This document shows, piece after piece, positions 16,948-25,844 of a stretch of 48,793 bases of DNA. A model generated the notes under the pieces. That model searched no databases, had not been told where the DNA came from, and worked only from the letters and a program-made list of their open reading frames with translations. The stretch's first letter is position 1, and each line of letters starts with the position of its first letter. The stretch comes from an uncultured cyanobacterium (GTDB lineage Bacteria; Cyanobacteriota; Cyanobacteriia; Cyanobacteriales; Nostocaceae), in assembly GCA_903903925.1 (NCBI GenBank), contig CAIVAU010000162.1, positions 1 through 48,793 of the forward strand, written 5' to 3'. The position numbers and the translations under genes are program-made.

Positions 16948-18483
16948 CTAATCAGTTGCTACAGCTAGATCAAAGAACATTAGTGTAAACGTAGTCCAAC
17001 CAGCGCTGCTTTCAACTTGAATAGTTCCTTGCAGTTGTTCGACCAGCTTGTGTACTAAAGCTAACCCTAACCCTGTACTACTTTGTTGCCAGACATTGGC
17101 CTCAGGAATGCGATAAAATTTCTCAAAAATTCGTGGCAAAGCGGCGGTTGGAATTTCTGCTGAATTGCTGATCCTAAAGATAGTAGGGAGTACGCCTTGA
17201 GTCTCACTTCCCTCGCAGCAAACACTTAGCACAATTTCACCACCAGCAGGAGTGTACTTACAGGCATTATTCAGCAATTCAGTAAAGATTCGTGCCAAAC
17301 TGACATTGTCTGAGATCAGAGGTGGTATATTAGAATCGAGATTAAGTGTAAGAGTTTGCTGGCGTTCATGAGTACGGGCACGAAACGACTCAACGATGCT
17401 ATGCAACCAGTATTGTAAGAGCAACGGTTCGGGACTCAACAGGGAAGTTGTTGCAGCTTCTACTCGCTGTAAATCGAGCAGATCGTTGATGATCTCAAGC
17501 TCGCGATCGCACTCAGCTTGCAACATCTCTAGATAGCGTTGACCTTGTTCGCCAATCCCAGTAATTTGTAGTACTTGAATTGCCATCATAATATTAGATA
17601 GAGGAGTCCGCAATTCGTGAGAAACCGTATTTAAAAAGTCGTCTTTGAGTAGATTGAGTTGTTCCAATTGTGTTACAAGTTGCTCTTGCTCAATTTGCTT
17701 TTGGCGCACCTCAATAGCCCGTTGGTGCTCAGTGATGTCCCGAAACACCAAAACTGCACCTATAATGTTATCTTTCTCATCTTTAATTGGTGCTGCGCTG
17801 TCATTAATCGGTATTTCTGCGCCGTTTCGAGCAATCAGAATACTATCTTCGTGTTGACCAACAATAACACCATCTTGAAGGACTTTTTTCAGCGGATTTT
17901 CGATAGGCTTACGAGTTTCTTTATTGACAATTTTTAAAACCTCTGATACGTGTTTTCCACAAATTTCTTGCTGTTTCCAACCAAGCAACTTTTCGGCAAC
18001 GGGATTCAGAAAAGTTACTAATTCTTGATCATTGGTAGCAATCACACCATCGCCTATACTTTTAATAACTGTTGCCAGCCATTGTTGATCTTCTTTTAAT
18101 TTCTTTTCTTGCTTATATTTAGAATAAGCTATTTCAATAGTAGTGTATAGTTCTTTTTCTTTAAAAGGTTTGATTATGTAACCAAACGGCTCTGTTTCTT
18201 TTACTCGCTCTAATGTTTTTTTATCAGTATAAGCAGTTAAATAGATTACTGGAATCTTAAAATTATCATGGATTTGTCTGGCAGTTTCTACACCATCCAT
18301 ATCCCCTTTTAATCTAATATCCATTAGCACTAAATCTGGACAAATTTCTGCTGCCTTCTTAATTGCCTCTTCTCCCGAAGAAGCTGTGGTAGGAACATGG
18401 TAGCCAATTTTGTTGAGGCGATTTTGTAAATCTTTGGCAACAATGCCTTGATCTTCTACAACCAAAATTTTCATTCCTGTCAT
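16948..18483 (-). CDS. Hybrid sensor: receiver-PAS-histidine kinase
   Basis: 511 residues. The N-terminal receiver domain (KILVVEDQG, phospho-acceptor D55 in LVLMDIRL, T83 in YLTAYT, K105 in IIKPF) is followed by a PAS domain (about 135-250, ending in the PAC-like GAVLVFRDITEH), a short coiled coil, HisKA (FLNTVSHELRTPLSNIM, H289) and HATPase_c (LLNNACKYTPAGG, TGLGLALV). No membrane segment is seen, so it is cytosolic. Start ATG at 18483 has GAGG 5 bp upstream. It lies 13 bp after the ethylene-receptor-type kinase gene and is probably co-transcribed, so that kinase may phosphorylate D55; this is inference. Confidence 0.92.
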   Translation of the reverse strand: MTGMKILVVEDQGIVAKDLQNRLNKIGYHVPTTASSGEEAIKKAAEICPDLVLMDIRLKGDMDGVETARQIHDNFKIPVIYLTAYTDKKTLERVKETEPFGYIIKPFKEKELYTTIEIAYSKYKQEKKLKEDQQWLATVIKSIGDGVIATNDQELVTFLNPVAEKLLGWKQQEICGKHVSEVLKIVNKETRKPIENPLKKVLQDGVIVGQHEDSILIARNGAEIPINDSAAPIKDEKDNIIGAVLVFRDITEHQRAIEVRQKQIEQEQLVTQLEQLNLLKDDFLNTVSHELRTPLSNIMMAIQVLQITGIGEQGQRYLEMLQAECDRELEIINDLLDLQRVEAATTSLLSPEPLLLQYWLHSIVESFRARTHERQQTLTLNLDSNIPPLISDNVSLARIFTELLNNACKYTPAGGEIVLSVCCEGSETQGVLPTIFRISNSAEIPTAALPRIFEKFYRIPEANVWQQSSTGLGLALVHKLVEQLQGTIQVESSAGWTTFTLMFFDLAVATD

Positions 18484-18496
18484 TTTTCCTCGAATT

Positions 18497-19603
18497 TTAG
18501 GTTTCTACCACTACTGGAAATGTAATTTTAAAACTTACCCCACCATAGCAGGTTACATCAATTTCGCCTGAAATTTGATGAGTCAAAGAATCTACTAACT
18601 GCAACCCTAATGTTGTTGTTTTTTTGAAGTCGAAATCTGGCGGGAAGCCAACACCATTGTCACTGATGCTTAGTATGAACTGATTATCATCGTTAGCAAA
18701 AAAATCAAGGCGAATTTCTCCATTTGTGCCTTTAGGAAATGCATGTTTTATGGAGTTGGAAACAATTTCATTGATAATTAAGCCGCAGGGAATTGCCAAA
18801 TCTAAACCTAGCAAAACCGAACCGATATTTATTGTGAGGGCGATCGCATCTGAATTAACTTCATAGGAACTAAATAAACTTACTACTAAATCTCGAATGT
18901 ATTCACCAAAATCAATCCTTGCTAAGTCTTTAGATTGATACAATTTCTCGTGAACCTGGGCCATCGATTCAATCCGCTGCTGGCTTTGTTTGAATATTTC
19001 TAAATCATGTTTGTCTGTGATATACTCAGATTGCAGGTTGAGCAAACTAGAAATGACTTGTAAATTGTTTTTAACTCGATGGTAAATTTCTTTTAATAGC
19101 ACTTCTTTTTCAATCAACGATGCTTGAATCTGCTCCTCTACCTCCTTGCGCTCAGTAATTTCCGTACTCAGTGCTTCATTGATTCTGATAAACTCTGCTG
19201 TCCGCTCCTGAACCTTAATTTCTAGTTCGTCACGTATCTTGCACAGTTCTTCCTCTGTACGTTTGTGTTCGACAACTTCCCTTAGTAGGTCAAAGTTTGT
19301 GACTTCTAGTTGGGCACGGCTAGGTAAATTTAGTGCCTGAGATAACAAGGACACTAGTTCTAGAGCTGTAAGTAAACAGACAAAAGCACTGATGGTTTTG
19401 AGCAACCCTAAAAGCCAATAGGTAGGATACTGAAGCGTCCACAAGTCGATCAAGTGAGTTGTGCCACAAGCAACAATGAATGTTCCAAAGATCAATAACA
19501 TCCAATTAAAAGGCATATCTTGTCGGGTGCGAACGAAAATGACTGGAATTGAATAATAGGCAATTGCAATCAGCGAATCTGATACGAGATGAAACAACAC
19601 CAA
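18497..19603 (-). CDS. Ethylene-receptor-type (ETR1-like) sensor histidine kinase, 5' end disrupted
   Basis: The N-terminus is an ethylene-binding domain of three membrane helices. SDSLIAIAYYSIP keeps the Asp and Tyr of ETR1 (D9, Y16), and FIVACGTTHLIDLWT keeps the Cu(I) ligands Cys and His (C46, H50). A coiled coil (about 105-160) leads to a HisKA_2 domain (LLKEIYHRVKNNLQ, H175) and HATPase_c (NEIVSNSIKHAF, GLQLVDSL). Plant and cyanobacterial members bind ethylene through Cu(I). The listed start is a weak TTG (19603). Conserved family residues continue upstream in frame (PHGHCYFWQSGLV), then the frame enters a repeat, so the original start has been separated by an insertion (19637-19875). 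All three helices survive. The adjacent copper ATPase and copper protein genes fit a Cu-dependent receptor. Confidence 0.87.
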   Translation of the reverse strand: MVLFHLVSDSLIAIAYYSIPVIFVRTRQDMPFNWMLLIFGTFIVACGTTHLIDLWTLQYPTYWLLGLLKTISAFVCLLTALELVSLLSQALNLPSRAQLEVTNFDLLREVVEHKRTEEELCKIRDELEIKVQERTAEFIRINEALSTEITERKEVEEQIQASLIEKEVLLKEIYHRVKNNLQVISSLLNLQSEYITDKHDLEIFKQSQQRIESMAQVHEKLYQSKDLARIDFGEYIRDLVVSLFSSYEVNSDAIALTINIGSVLLGLDLAIPCGLIINEIVSNSIKHAFPKGTNGEIRLDFFANDDNQFILSISDNGVGFPPDFDFKKTTTLGLQLVDSLTHQISGEIDVTCYGGVSFKITFPVVVET

Positions 19604-19636
19604 CCCTGACTGCCAAAAATAGCAATGCCCATGGGG

Positions 19637-19875
19637 CGCTCTTAAGAAACAAGAGGGAGCAGGGAGCAGGGAGCAGGGAGCAGGGAATAGGGAATAGGGA
19701 GCAGGGAATAGGGAATAGGGAATAGGGAATAGGGAATAGGGAATAGGAGGTGTTTCTGACCTTCATAACGGGTGGCGTGCCGCCCGTGGGGCGCTCTCAA
19801 GAAACAAGAGGGAGCAGGGAATAGGGAATAGGAGGTGTTTCTTTCATTCATAACGGGTGGTACGCCGCCCGTGGG
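19637..19875 (-). repeat. Repeat insertion (about 239 bp) in ethylene-receptor kinase gene
   Basis: Two tandem units, each with a G/C-rich hairpin (CGGGTGGTACGCCGCCCG type), a TCTCAAGAAACAAGAGGGAGC tail region and a GGGAATA/GGGAGCA heptamer array, separate the kinase codons for PHGHCYFW from an upstream start region. The length, if cut between the flanking GTGG and CCCC, is 239 bp, which is not a multiple of three and shifts the frame. The same unit occurs at 13296-13412. Confidence 0.75.
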
Positions 19876-19920
19876 CCACTCTTGAGAAAACAAATGCAAC
19901 CAAAATTCTCTCATAAACAA
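19876..19920 (-). pseudogene. Detached start of the ethylene-receptor kinase gene
   Basis: The minus-strand frame starting ATG at 19920 reads MFMREFWLHLFSQEW and then runs into the repeat. Joining its last Trp codon to the downstream CCC-CAT-GGG gives ...LFSQEW-PHGHCYFWQSG, a plausible intact N-terminus of this receptor family. It is therefore probably the original first exon-like piece left behind by the repeat insertion. Confidence 0.6.
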
Positions 19921-20379
19921 TAGTTCGTCATCGTCCTTTTTTACTTCACTTCACCTAAAATTAAGTATTTCCTCTATTAGGCTATATAAAATAAGTCAAT
20001 AACCGTTACCCTAGTTCTACTGAATTTAGGCAATCCGTAAAATTTAATTAGTAGAAAATTTACGTGTATTTACTTATGTTACAAACAAATCATATGCGTC
20101 GTCTGTATTTTACACGTTCTTTAAAGTTGCTTCATAATATAAGTTGTTTTATATGGTAACCTAAATAGATTTGCCATATTAATAGAAAAAACTAATACAA
20201 ATCATGGCAAAGTAGATAAACATCTGGGTATCCTTTCAGGGAGGCGATCAGCAGAAACACACCCCTTAGCACAGGCTACTCTCGTAAGCTTTAACTCTGT
20301 CCCGCGATACTAACCATTAACAGCCCAGAAAAAAATTGTGTATATTCACGTTGACTTGTTTCTTGTTAACTCCTAACTC
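19921..20379. other. Intergenic stretch, 459 bp, AT-rich
   Basis: Holds the probable promoter of the kinase pair and the 3' region of nagB. Apart from a short CTAACTCC heptamer run at about 20369-20390 I see no gene, no strong terminator and no RNA gene. Confidence 0.55.
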
Positions 20380-21156
20380 CTAACTTTTAATTAAAGTAGC
20401 AGAATCTACATCCAAGAATAACGTTGCTTGGGGTTGTTTGCGGAGGAAAGAAGCAGGGCAATCGGTAGAAATAGCCCCTTGCAACATCTTCTTTACCACC
20501 TTTGCCTTGCGTTTTTCTGGTGCAAGGCAAAGAATTTTTTTTGCAGAAGAAATCATCGGAATGGTGACAGTAAAAGCGTATTGTGGTACATTTTCTAGAT
20601 TAGCAAAATGACCTGTATTTACTTGTTGCAGACGGTTTACTGTATCCATCTTCACGAGTTTCATCATATATGAATCATGAAAATCTGCCACGGCTGGATC
20701 GTTAAAAGCTAAGTGTCCATTTTCTCCCACCCCAAGACAGCACAAGTCTATCGGTTGTGCTTGCAGCAGTTTGGTATAGCGATCGCATTCTGCCAAAGGT
20801 TGCATTGTGTCACCTTCTATATAATGAAAGACCTTAGGATTGACCCGCTTCTGCACACGTTCCAGCAGATAGCGCCGGAAACTCGCAGAATGGTCAGCAG
20901 AAATTCCCAAATACTCATCTAGATGGAACAAGGTAATCCGTGACCAATCTACACCACCCAAAGTCATCAAAGCATCGAGAAATTTTATTTGCGAATTGCC
21001 TGTCGCCAACAATACAGCTGCAGTATCCTGTTGTTGGAGGGTATGCTGTAAATATTTTTGTGCAATTCCTGCTACATCCTGCGCCAGTTCGGCTTCAGAA
21101 TCATAAATCTGCACCGATAGGTCATCGACGCGAAAAATTTTTTTGGCGGTTGACAT
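20380..21156 (-). CDS. nagB: Glucosamine-6-phosphate deaminase-like enzyme
   Basis: 258 residues from the ATG at 21156. Converts glucosamine-6-phosphate to fructose-6-phosphate and ammonia. Family motifs: LLATGNSQIKFLDAL (phosphate loop), ITLFHLDEYLGI (catalytic Asp/Glu region) and LCCLGVGENGHLAFNDP. An upstream in-frame start at 21261 would add 35 residues (MVYFPTDKTV...) unlike anything in the family. The gene diverges from a HAD phosphatase gene across 162 bp; both act on sugar phosphates and may be co-regulated. The last codons run into a heptamer repeat. Confidence 0.9.
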   Translation of the reverse strand: MSTAKKIFRVDDLSVQIYDSEAELAQDVAGIAQKYLQHTLQQQDTAAVLLATGNSQIKFLDALMTLGGVDWSRITLFHLDEYLGISADHSASFRRYLLERVQKRVNPKVFHYIEGDTMQPLAECDRYTKLLQAQPIDLCCLGVGENGHLAFNDPAVADFHDSYMMKLVKMDTVNRLQQVNTGHFANLENVPQYAFTVTIPMISSAKKILCLAPEKRKAKVVKKMLQGAISTDCPASFLRKQPQATLFLDVDSATLIKS

Positions 21157-21318
21157 TTGATTATCTCTATTCCTATGACTTTCGTGGGGGCAAAATTCAG
21201 AATGCCTACTCTTCAAGGATGACAAGTTCAGAACTGTTTTGTCGGTGGGAAAATAGACCAAAAAACAATGTAAACTATGTAAATTAACTTTATAATAATT
21301 GACATACCTTAGGAAACC

Positions 21319-21996
21319 ATGCTAGCTGCAATCCTCTTTGATCTCGACGGAACTATAGTCAACACCGACCCCGTACACTACCAAGCTTGGCGAGAAATGC
21401 TCTTAAACTACGGTTTGGAAATTGACGAAACATTCTACAAATCGCGGATTAGTGGACGACTCAACCCAGAAATTGTCAAAGATATCTTGCCACAATTATC
21501 ACCAGAAGCAGGTGTTGTTTTTGCTGACGAAAAAGAGGCTCTCTTTCGTCAAAAAGCTCCAAATCTCAAACCGTTGAGTGGATTTTCGGAACTCCTAGCA
21601 TGGACAGACACACACCATCTTAAACGTGCTTTAGTCACGAATGCACCGAGATTAAATGCTGAATTTATGCTCGAAGTTTTGGGGATCAAAGAAGCATTTG
21701 ATACAGTCGTTTTAGCAGAGGCTTGCATAGCAGGTAAACCTGATCCTGCACCCTACGAAGCTGCTTTACAGAGGTTAGAGATTGCAGCAGAAGAGGCGAT
21801 CGCCTTAGAAGACTCACCCTCTGGCATTCGTTCTGCAGTCGGTGCTAATATCCGTACCATTGGCATCGCTTCCACCCACGATCCACAAGTTCTACAAGAA
21901 ATTGGGGCATTTATGGTCATCCCAGATTTTACAGACTTGCAGATGTGGACATTCCTCAACTCCCAGGTGGATAAAGATTTGATTCGCGTAGAGTAG
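21319..21996 (+). CDS. HAD-superfamily sugar phosphatase/phosphomutase-like protein
   Basis: 225 residues of the beta-phosphoglucomutase/phosphoglycolate-phosphatase branch of HAD hydrolases. Motif I FDLDGTIVNTDPVHYQAW supplies the nucleophile and acid/base Asp; cap domain follows (about 15-85); motif II is LVTNAPR, motif III GKPDPAPYEAAL and motif IV ALEDSPSGIRSA. The substrate cannot be told from sequence; the VNTDPVH segment is typical of small sugar-phosphate phosphatases. It diverges from nagB. Confidence 0.88.
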   Translation: MLAAILFDLDGTIVNTDPVHYQAWREMLLNYGLEIDETFYKSRISGRLNPEIVKDILPQLSPEAGVVFADEKEALFRQKAPNLKPLSGFSELLAWTDTHHLKRALVTNAPRLNAEFMLEVLGIKEAFDTVVLAEACIAGKPDPAPYEAALQRLEIAAEEAIALEDSPSGIRSAVGANIRTIGIASTHDPQVLQEIGAFMVIPDFTDLQMWTFLNSQVDKDLIRVE

Positions 21997-22025
21997 ATCA
22001 CTTCTCTGTTGCTTATACTCCCTGT

Positions 22026-22670
22026 TTATTCGGTAAAGTCTTGGTGCTGTTTCCCGTTCAATCTCACACTTTTCAGCAGATGTGGCGTGTCCACCACTAT
22101 ACGCATCTCAAGGTTAAATATAGGTACTCTAAGCTCATCTGTTGTTGCAAAATAATTAGACAACGCTTCGTTTCCCAACGAGAGATAGGCATTATAAACT
22201 GAATCAAAATAATTTTGAGAGACCATAGCAGTATTCTGCTTTAAGCCCTTCTGATATCGTTTCTCAGCTTCATCTAAACCTATGTATACCCAGGCTTGTC
22301 CCTGTATCGGCGTGTCAATTAGATGAGTTACATCAATTCTTCTATAATTTCGCTCCCGTTTATCTAAACGTTGTAACTCTTGATCAGACACCCGGAATAA
22401 AATTCCGGTAACATTATCACCTGGACAAGGACGTATATTTAGGAAAGTCACAAAGCCTTCTGGCCTATTTCCAGTTTGTTGATCAATGTAATATTTATAA
22501 TCAGGTAAATCAACACTGTTATTCATTGCAATATTCCAGCAACGATGAAAATCTTTTAAGCCACAATAAATAAAATCCAAAGAAGGAGTTAAATCGCGAC
22601 CAAAGTATTTTTTTAGGTTCTCTATATCAACAAGTGAACCGTAACCAAAGATAAAATTCGGCTTATCCAT
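22026..22670 (-). CDS. Gamma-glutamylcyclotransferase-like protein
   Basis: 214 residues with FGYGSLVD near the N-terminus (the YGSL substrate loop) and the acidic residue in LDKRERNYRR (E106), as in the GGCT/AIG2-like fold. Members release 5-oxoproline from gamma-glutamyl compounds; the exact substrate is unknown. The ATG overlaps the stop of the preceding reverse gene by 8 bp, so it is the last gene of a three-gene operon with the Rossmann-like and ACT proteins. Confidence 0.85.
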   Translation of the reverse strand: MDKPNFIFGYGSLVDIENLKKYFGRDLTPSLDFIYCGLKDFHRCWNIAMNNSVDLPDYKYYIDQQTGNRPEGFVTFLNIRPCPGDNVTGILFRVSDQELQRLDKRERNYRRIDVTHLIDTPIQGQAWVYIGLDEAEKRYQKGLKQNTAMVSQNYFDSVYNAYLSLGNEALSNYFATTDELRVPIFNLEMRIVVDTPHLLKSVRLNGKQHQDFTE

Positions 22671-23838
22671 CCATTTCTACCACATTTCTGTTGGTTGCGA
22701 GGGTTAGTTTTTCTATTAGTTGATTTTTCAAGCTTTCAAAATAATTAACAGTATCTTCAAGTTCAGAGGCTTTGGCATAGCGAATTAATGGTTCGATCAA
22801 CCAGGCTTCTGTGGGTGTCATTTCAGGTTCTAAGGTTCCCAGACGTATTTTGGTGTCTACCCATTGTAAGCTAGAGGGAATATGAGATGCATGAACATGA
22901 CTGGTTTCCATCAATTGATCGAGAATCACCTCGAAATTTTCATCTTTTCCGTAAACCTTAATCATTTGTCCGACTTGAAATACATGGGAAGCTAATTCGC
23001 GGATTTCGGGTTGATGAGAATTTGCTAATATTTCACCGATAGTTAAAACCTTGAAGTTACCTTGAGCATCGATTGACATTAATTGCCCTAGTAAATTAGT
23101 GCTGAGGTTAACCAAGGCTTTATCAAATTCTATCCGAGTGGGGGAAATGTTGGGAGCAAGTTCAAACCATGCTCCCTTAAGTGCTAAAATCTCACAACAA
23201 CGTTCTCGTGAGGTGATGTCTCCTCCAGTGATTTGGGTGCGTCCTCTTGGTCCTGGTCGGTAAATTGTGTCACCGTTGCTACCTTCACGTACACCAGTTT
23301 GAATTGTGACTCCTCGTAAAAATCGGGAGACTATTCGAGGCATAATATCGGGCCAAAGGTCGGGTAAACGACCAAATAGAGTAGCTTCTTCGATTTTTTC
23401 AATGAATATTTGCCGAAATCGTTGAAAGTAGATGCCGTTGGAAGATAAAATAAGATAGGGAAAGGGTATTTCTGGCTGTGATAGTTCTCCTTGTTCGGAT
23501 ATGAGGATGAGTAATTCGACAGTAGTGGTAATGATACTTAAAAGTTGGTCGGGATTGGGACAGATCAGGACAACTTCTGGCAAAAAACCCAACTGATAGC
23601 AGTTCAGAAGGTCAGGTTTAAGGATTTTAGCGGTGGGGAAATATTTGATAGTTTCGCTAGTTGCGATCGCAATTTCTCCGCTTGTTTTCAAAGACTGAGA
23701 ACTACTAGAATTTCGTCGTTCGATCAAATAAACTTTCGAGTCTACTTGTGTCAGTTGGTCGGTGAGATAATAAAAAAAACTGACCCCTAGTGCGCCTGCT
23801 GGCAGGATTCCCACACTATCCTTGATTAGGGAAACCAC
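22663..23838 (-). CDS. Ketopantoate-reductase-like Rossmann protein
   Basis: About 391 residues. The N-terminus GILPAGALGVSFFYYLT resembles a dinucleotide-binding Gly-rich loop, followed by a beta strand KVYLIERR; the C-terminal helical part contains FDKALVNLSTNLLGQL, reminiscent of the KALVNxxxNxL helix of ApbA/PanE enzymes. I do not recognise a specific family beyond 6-phosphogluconate-dehydrogenase-like, and it may have another substrate. GTG at 23838 has AGGAG about 10 bp upstream and is preferred to the TTG at 23856. It overlaps the ACT gene by 23 bp and the GGCT gene by 8 bp. Confidence 0.65.
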   Translation of the reverse strand: MVSLIKDSVGILPAGALGVSFFYYLTDQLTQVDSKVYLIERRNSSSSQSLKTSGEIAIATSETIKYFPTAKILKPDLLNCYQLGFLPEVVLICPNPDQLLSIITTTVELLILISEQGELSQPEIPFPYLILSSNGIYFQRFRQIFIEKIEEATLFGRLPDLWPDIMPRIVSRFLRGVTIQTGVREGSNGDTIYRPGPRGRTQITGGDITSRERCCEILALKGAWFELAPNISPTRIEFDKALVNLSTNLLGQLMSIDAQGNFKVLTIGEILANSHQPEIRELASHVFQVGQMIKVYGKDENFEVILDQLMETSHVHASHIPSSLQWVDTKIRLGTLEPEMTPTEAWLIEPLIRYAKASELEDTVNYFESLKNQLIEKLTLATNRNVVEMDG

Positions 23839-24253
23839 AATTCGCGCTCTCCTCAATTGCAGCTATGACTTGATATGCTTTATCTAGATCGGAAACTTTA
23901 AGGATGAGGTGCATTTTTTCCCCTGGACGGGTGGAACTACCATAAGTATATTCAACGTTAATTTTCGCATCTGCGATCACTTGGCTTAATCGTGCTAATT
24001 GACCTAACCCATCCGTAATTTCCACAGCGATGATATCTGCCTCAATTACGTAAAATCCCTGTGAAATCAGTATTTTTTTACAGAGTATGGGTTCGCTAAC
24101 AACTATACGAATTAAACCTTGCTCAATACTATCAATTAGTGATATTGCTTCAATATTGATATTCTGATTTGCGATCGCACTACTCATCGCAGCTAGATGA
24201 CCTGGATAATTTTCTAAAGCTATGGTTAGTTGGCGTTGAATTTTGCAGTGCAT
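23816..24253 (-). CDS. Tandem ACT-domain protein
   Basis: 145 residues from the ATG at 24253 (MHCKIQRQLTIALENYPG). Two ACT repeats: QLTIALENYPGHLAAMSSAIANQNINIEAIS and EITDGLGQLARLSQVIADAKINVEYTY. ACT domains bind amino acids or similar ligands and regulate partner enzymes. First gene of the three-gene operon; its overlap with the Rossmann-like gene suggests it is the regulatory subunit or sensor for that enzyme, which is inference. The longer frame to 24316 adds 21 hydrophobic residues without a ribosome-binding site. Confidence 0.82.
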   Translation of the reverse strand: MHCKIQRQLTIALENYPGHLAAMSSAIANQNINIEAISLIDSIEQGLIRIVVSEPILCKKILISQGFYVIEADIIAVEITDGLGQLARLSQVIADAKINVEYTYGSSTRPGEKMHLILKVSDLDKAYQVIAAIEESANCGFPNQG

Positions 24254-24358
24254 AGGTAATAGTAGACTCAGAGCGAAAAAATAGCCAAATGAAGTGTTTA
24301 AAATTTCGATGGTCAATTATCGTGGTACTCGACAATAATTCATAATTCCACAATTGAT

Positions 24359-25447
24359 TTACGCAACTAGTCCAGCGCGTAAGCGTCTGACATAGATTAA
24401 GAATCGAGAAAAGAAGAGCTTCAAAAAGGCTATTCTGCTGCGCCAGCCTTTATACCGACGCAGAAGTTGCCATGTGTCTGATGGGTTGAGCCACAGACAG
24501 TCGCAAGCTTGTAAGTGTTTAGCTAACTCTACTCCGTCTAGAGGGGCTGCTAAGGTTTCTGTCAGTTCTAGGCTAGGTGGTAAGGTATTCAAACAGGCTG
24601 ACAAATCACTATGTGCGTTTGCCCAAGCGGGTTCCGCTCCTGTTTTGTATGTTTTTGCCCTAGGGTGTCCGAAGCCGATATTCTGTATCAAGGATACCAT
24701 AGGAGTAATATGTACATATCCTTTGTCTAGAGAGGCTAAGGTCATGGTTATGACCCAATCGTGCAAGTTAGTTTCTTTTTCCAGAAAGAATTGATTCAGA
24801 ATTGTATACTTTGTTTGTATAGTTGCAGGGATATCGTAGAAATGACCAAAAGGGTTGTGACCTCGTTTGTAGTTAGTCATATCTATAGCTTTCCAACGAT
24901 CTGCCCAGGTTCCTAAACCGTAGGCAAACACCCGTTTTGATACCATAAAATTCTCTGATATGAGTTGATTCAGCCCACTGGGAAAGTTTGCGTAGGCTGT
25001 GACTGAGAATACTGGAGGAAAGTCTCGATAAGCTTCCAACAGCCGACACATGCGATCATAGAAATAGGGATTTGCAACAATGTCGTCTTCTAGATAAATG
25101 ACCGCAGGGTAAGAGGAAAAAGCTTCAGTCAGTGCACCGACGGCGTTCAGATCACAGCCTAGATTGTGCGCTCGCTTAACTATTTCAACTGGGACAGTAT
25201 GGTGAAATTCAGTCAATAGCTCAATACATTCTTCAATCAAAGGTTGATCTTTAGCCTGACGAGCTCCATCAATGAAAGCTAAAATCTGTTGTGGGCATAA
25301 AGTTTGCTTAGCCAGATCTGCGAGGACTTGCTTAAGAAGATCAGGACGGATAAACGCCACCAAAACAATAGGCGGTAATTTCTCAGGAAGTGATATATTA
25401 TTGAGATCAAGAGGCAGTGGTAAACTTTGATTGATCGTCAGACGCAT
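24359..25447 (-). CDS. Glycosyltransferase (GT-A fold, family 2-like)
   Basis: 362 residues. GT-A features: PPIVLVAFIRPDLLKQVLADL (nucleotide-binding start), AFIDGARQ, then VIYLEDDIVANPYFYDRM with the DxD-like EDD metal/nucleotide motif, and W-rich acceptor segments (GLGTWADRWKAID). A basic C-terminal tail (KLFFSRFLIYVRRLRAG) could attach it to the membrane. Donor and acceptor sugars are unknown. It stands alone with about 400 bp upstream. Confidence 0.85.
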   Translation of the reverse strand: MRLTINQSLPLPLDLNNISLPEKLPPIVLVAFIRPDLLKQVLADLAKQTLCPQQILAFIDGARQAKDQPLIEECIELLTEFHHTVPVEIVKRAHNLGCDLNAVGALTEAFSSYPAVIYLEDDIVANPYFYDRMCRLLEAYRDFPPVFSVTAYANFPSGLNQLISENFMVSKRVFAYGLGTWADRWKAIDMTNYKRGHNPFGHFYDIPATIQTKYTILNQFFLEKETNLHDWVITMTLASLDKGYVHITPMVSLIQNIGFGHPRAKTYKTGAEPAWANAHSDLSACLNTLPPSLELTETLAAPLDGVELAKHLQACDCLWLNPSDTWQLLRRYKGWRSRIAFLKLFFSRFLIYVRRLRAGLVA

Positions 25448-25844
25448 ATTACTATCCAGGCAGACGCGAAGTTGTAAGTTTTAATTTTTTAATTTATAGA
25501 ATGAAGCATTCACATTTTATAGTCTTGCTTTGGCTTTTTAGTAGGAGGAATTTACTTAAAAAATAGTCTTGTACTCGCAAGCGCACCACCGTACCGTATT
25601 TTCAACATGTCAGACAAATACAATCTCAGTAATGCCAAATTTGGTGGTGGTTTCGCAGGCGACGGAGGAACTCAGATCGGTGGCGTTAAGAGCGATCGCT
25701 CTTAATCACCGTTTTTAGGGGCCGTCTCCTCCCGAGTAGTAAATATGTACTATAAATAATTTTCTAGTTGATGCAACTCTATATTAATCGATTTAATTTA
25801 CAACACATAGCTTCTGTATATTTCATTTTCTGGAAGTCCCTTAT
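25448..25844. other. Intergenic stretch, 397 bp, around a short reading frame
   Basis: Separates the glycosyltransferase from hypB. It contains a 32-codon forward frame (25607-25705) and a 16-bp perfect palindrome around a HIP1 site (AAGAGCGATCGCTCTT, 25689-25704). No T-run follows the palindrome, so it is not a classical terminator. Confidence 0.6.
25607..25705 (+). CDS. Small Gly-rich reading frame (uncertain)
   Basis: 32 residues, MSDKYNLSNAKFGGGFAGDG... ending at the HIP1 palindrome. The KYNLSNAKFGGGFA opening resembles the start of short cyanobacterial proteins that begin with a pentapeptide-like Asn/Gly-rich segment and normally continue for about 30 more residues, so this may be a truncated copy. 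No clear ribosome-binding site is seen. Reported because it looks protein-like; it could be chance. Confidence 0.35.
   Translation: MSDKYNLSNAKFGGGFAGDGGTQIGGVKSDRS

Noticed and set aside
19506..19920. Frames rich in YSLFPIPYSLF and similar strings
   Set aside because: Low-complexity translations of GGGAATA/GGGAGCA heptamers inserted in the receptor kinase gene, not genes.
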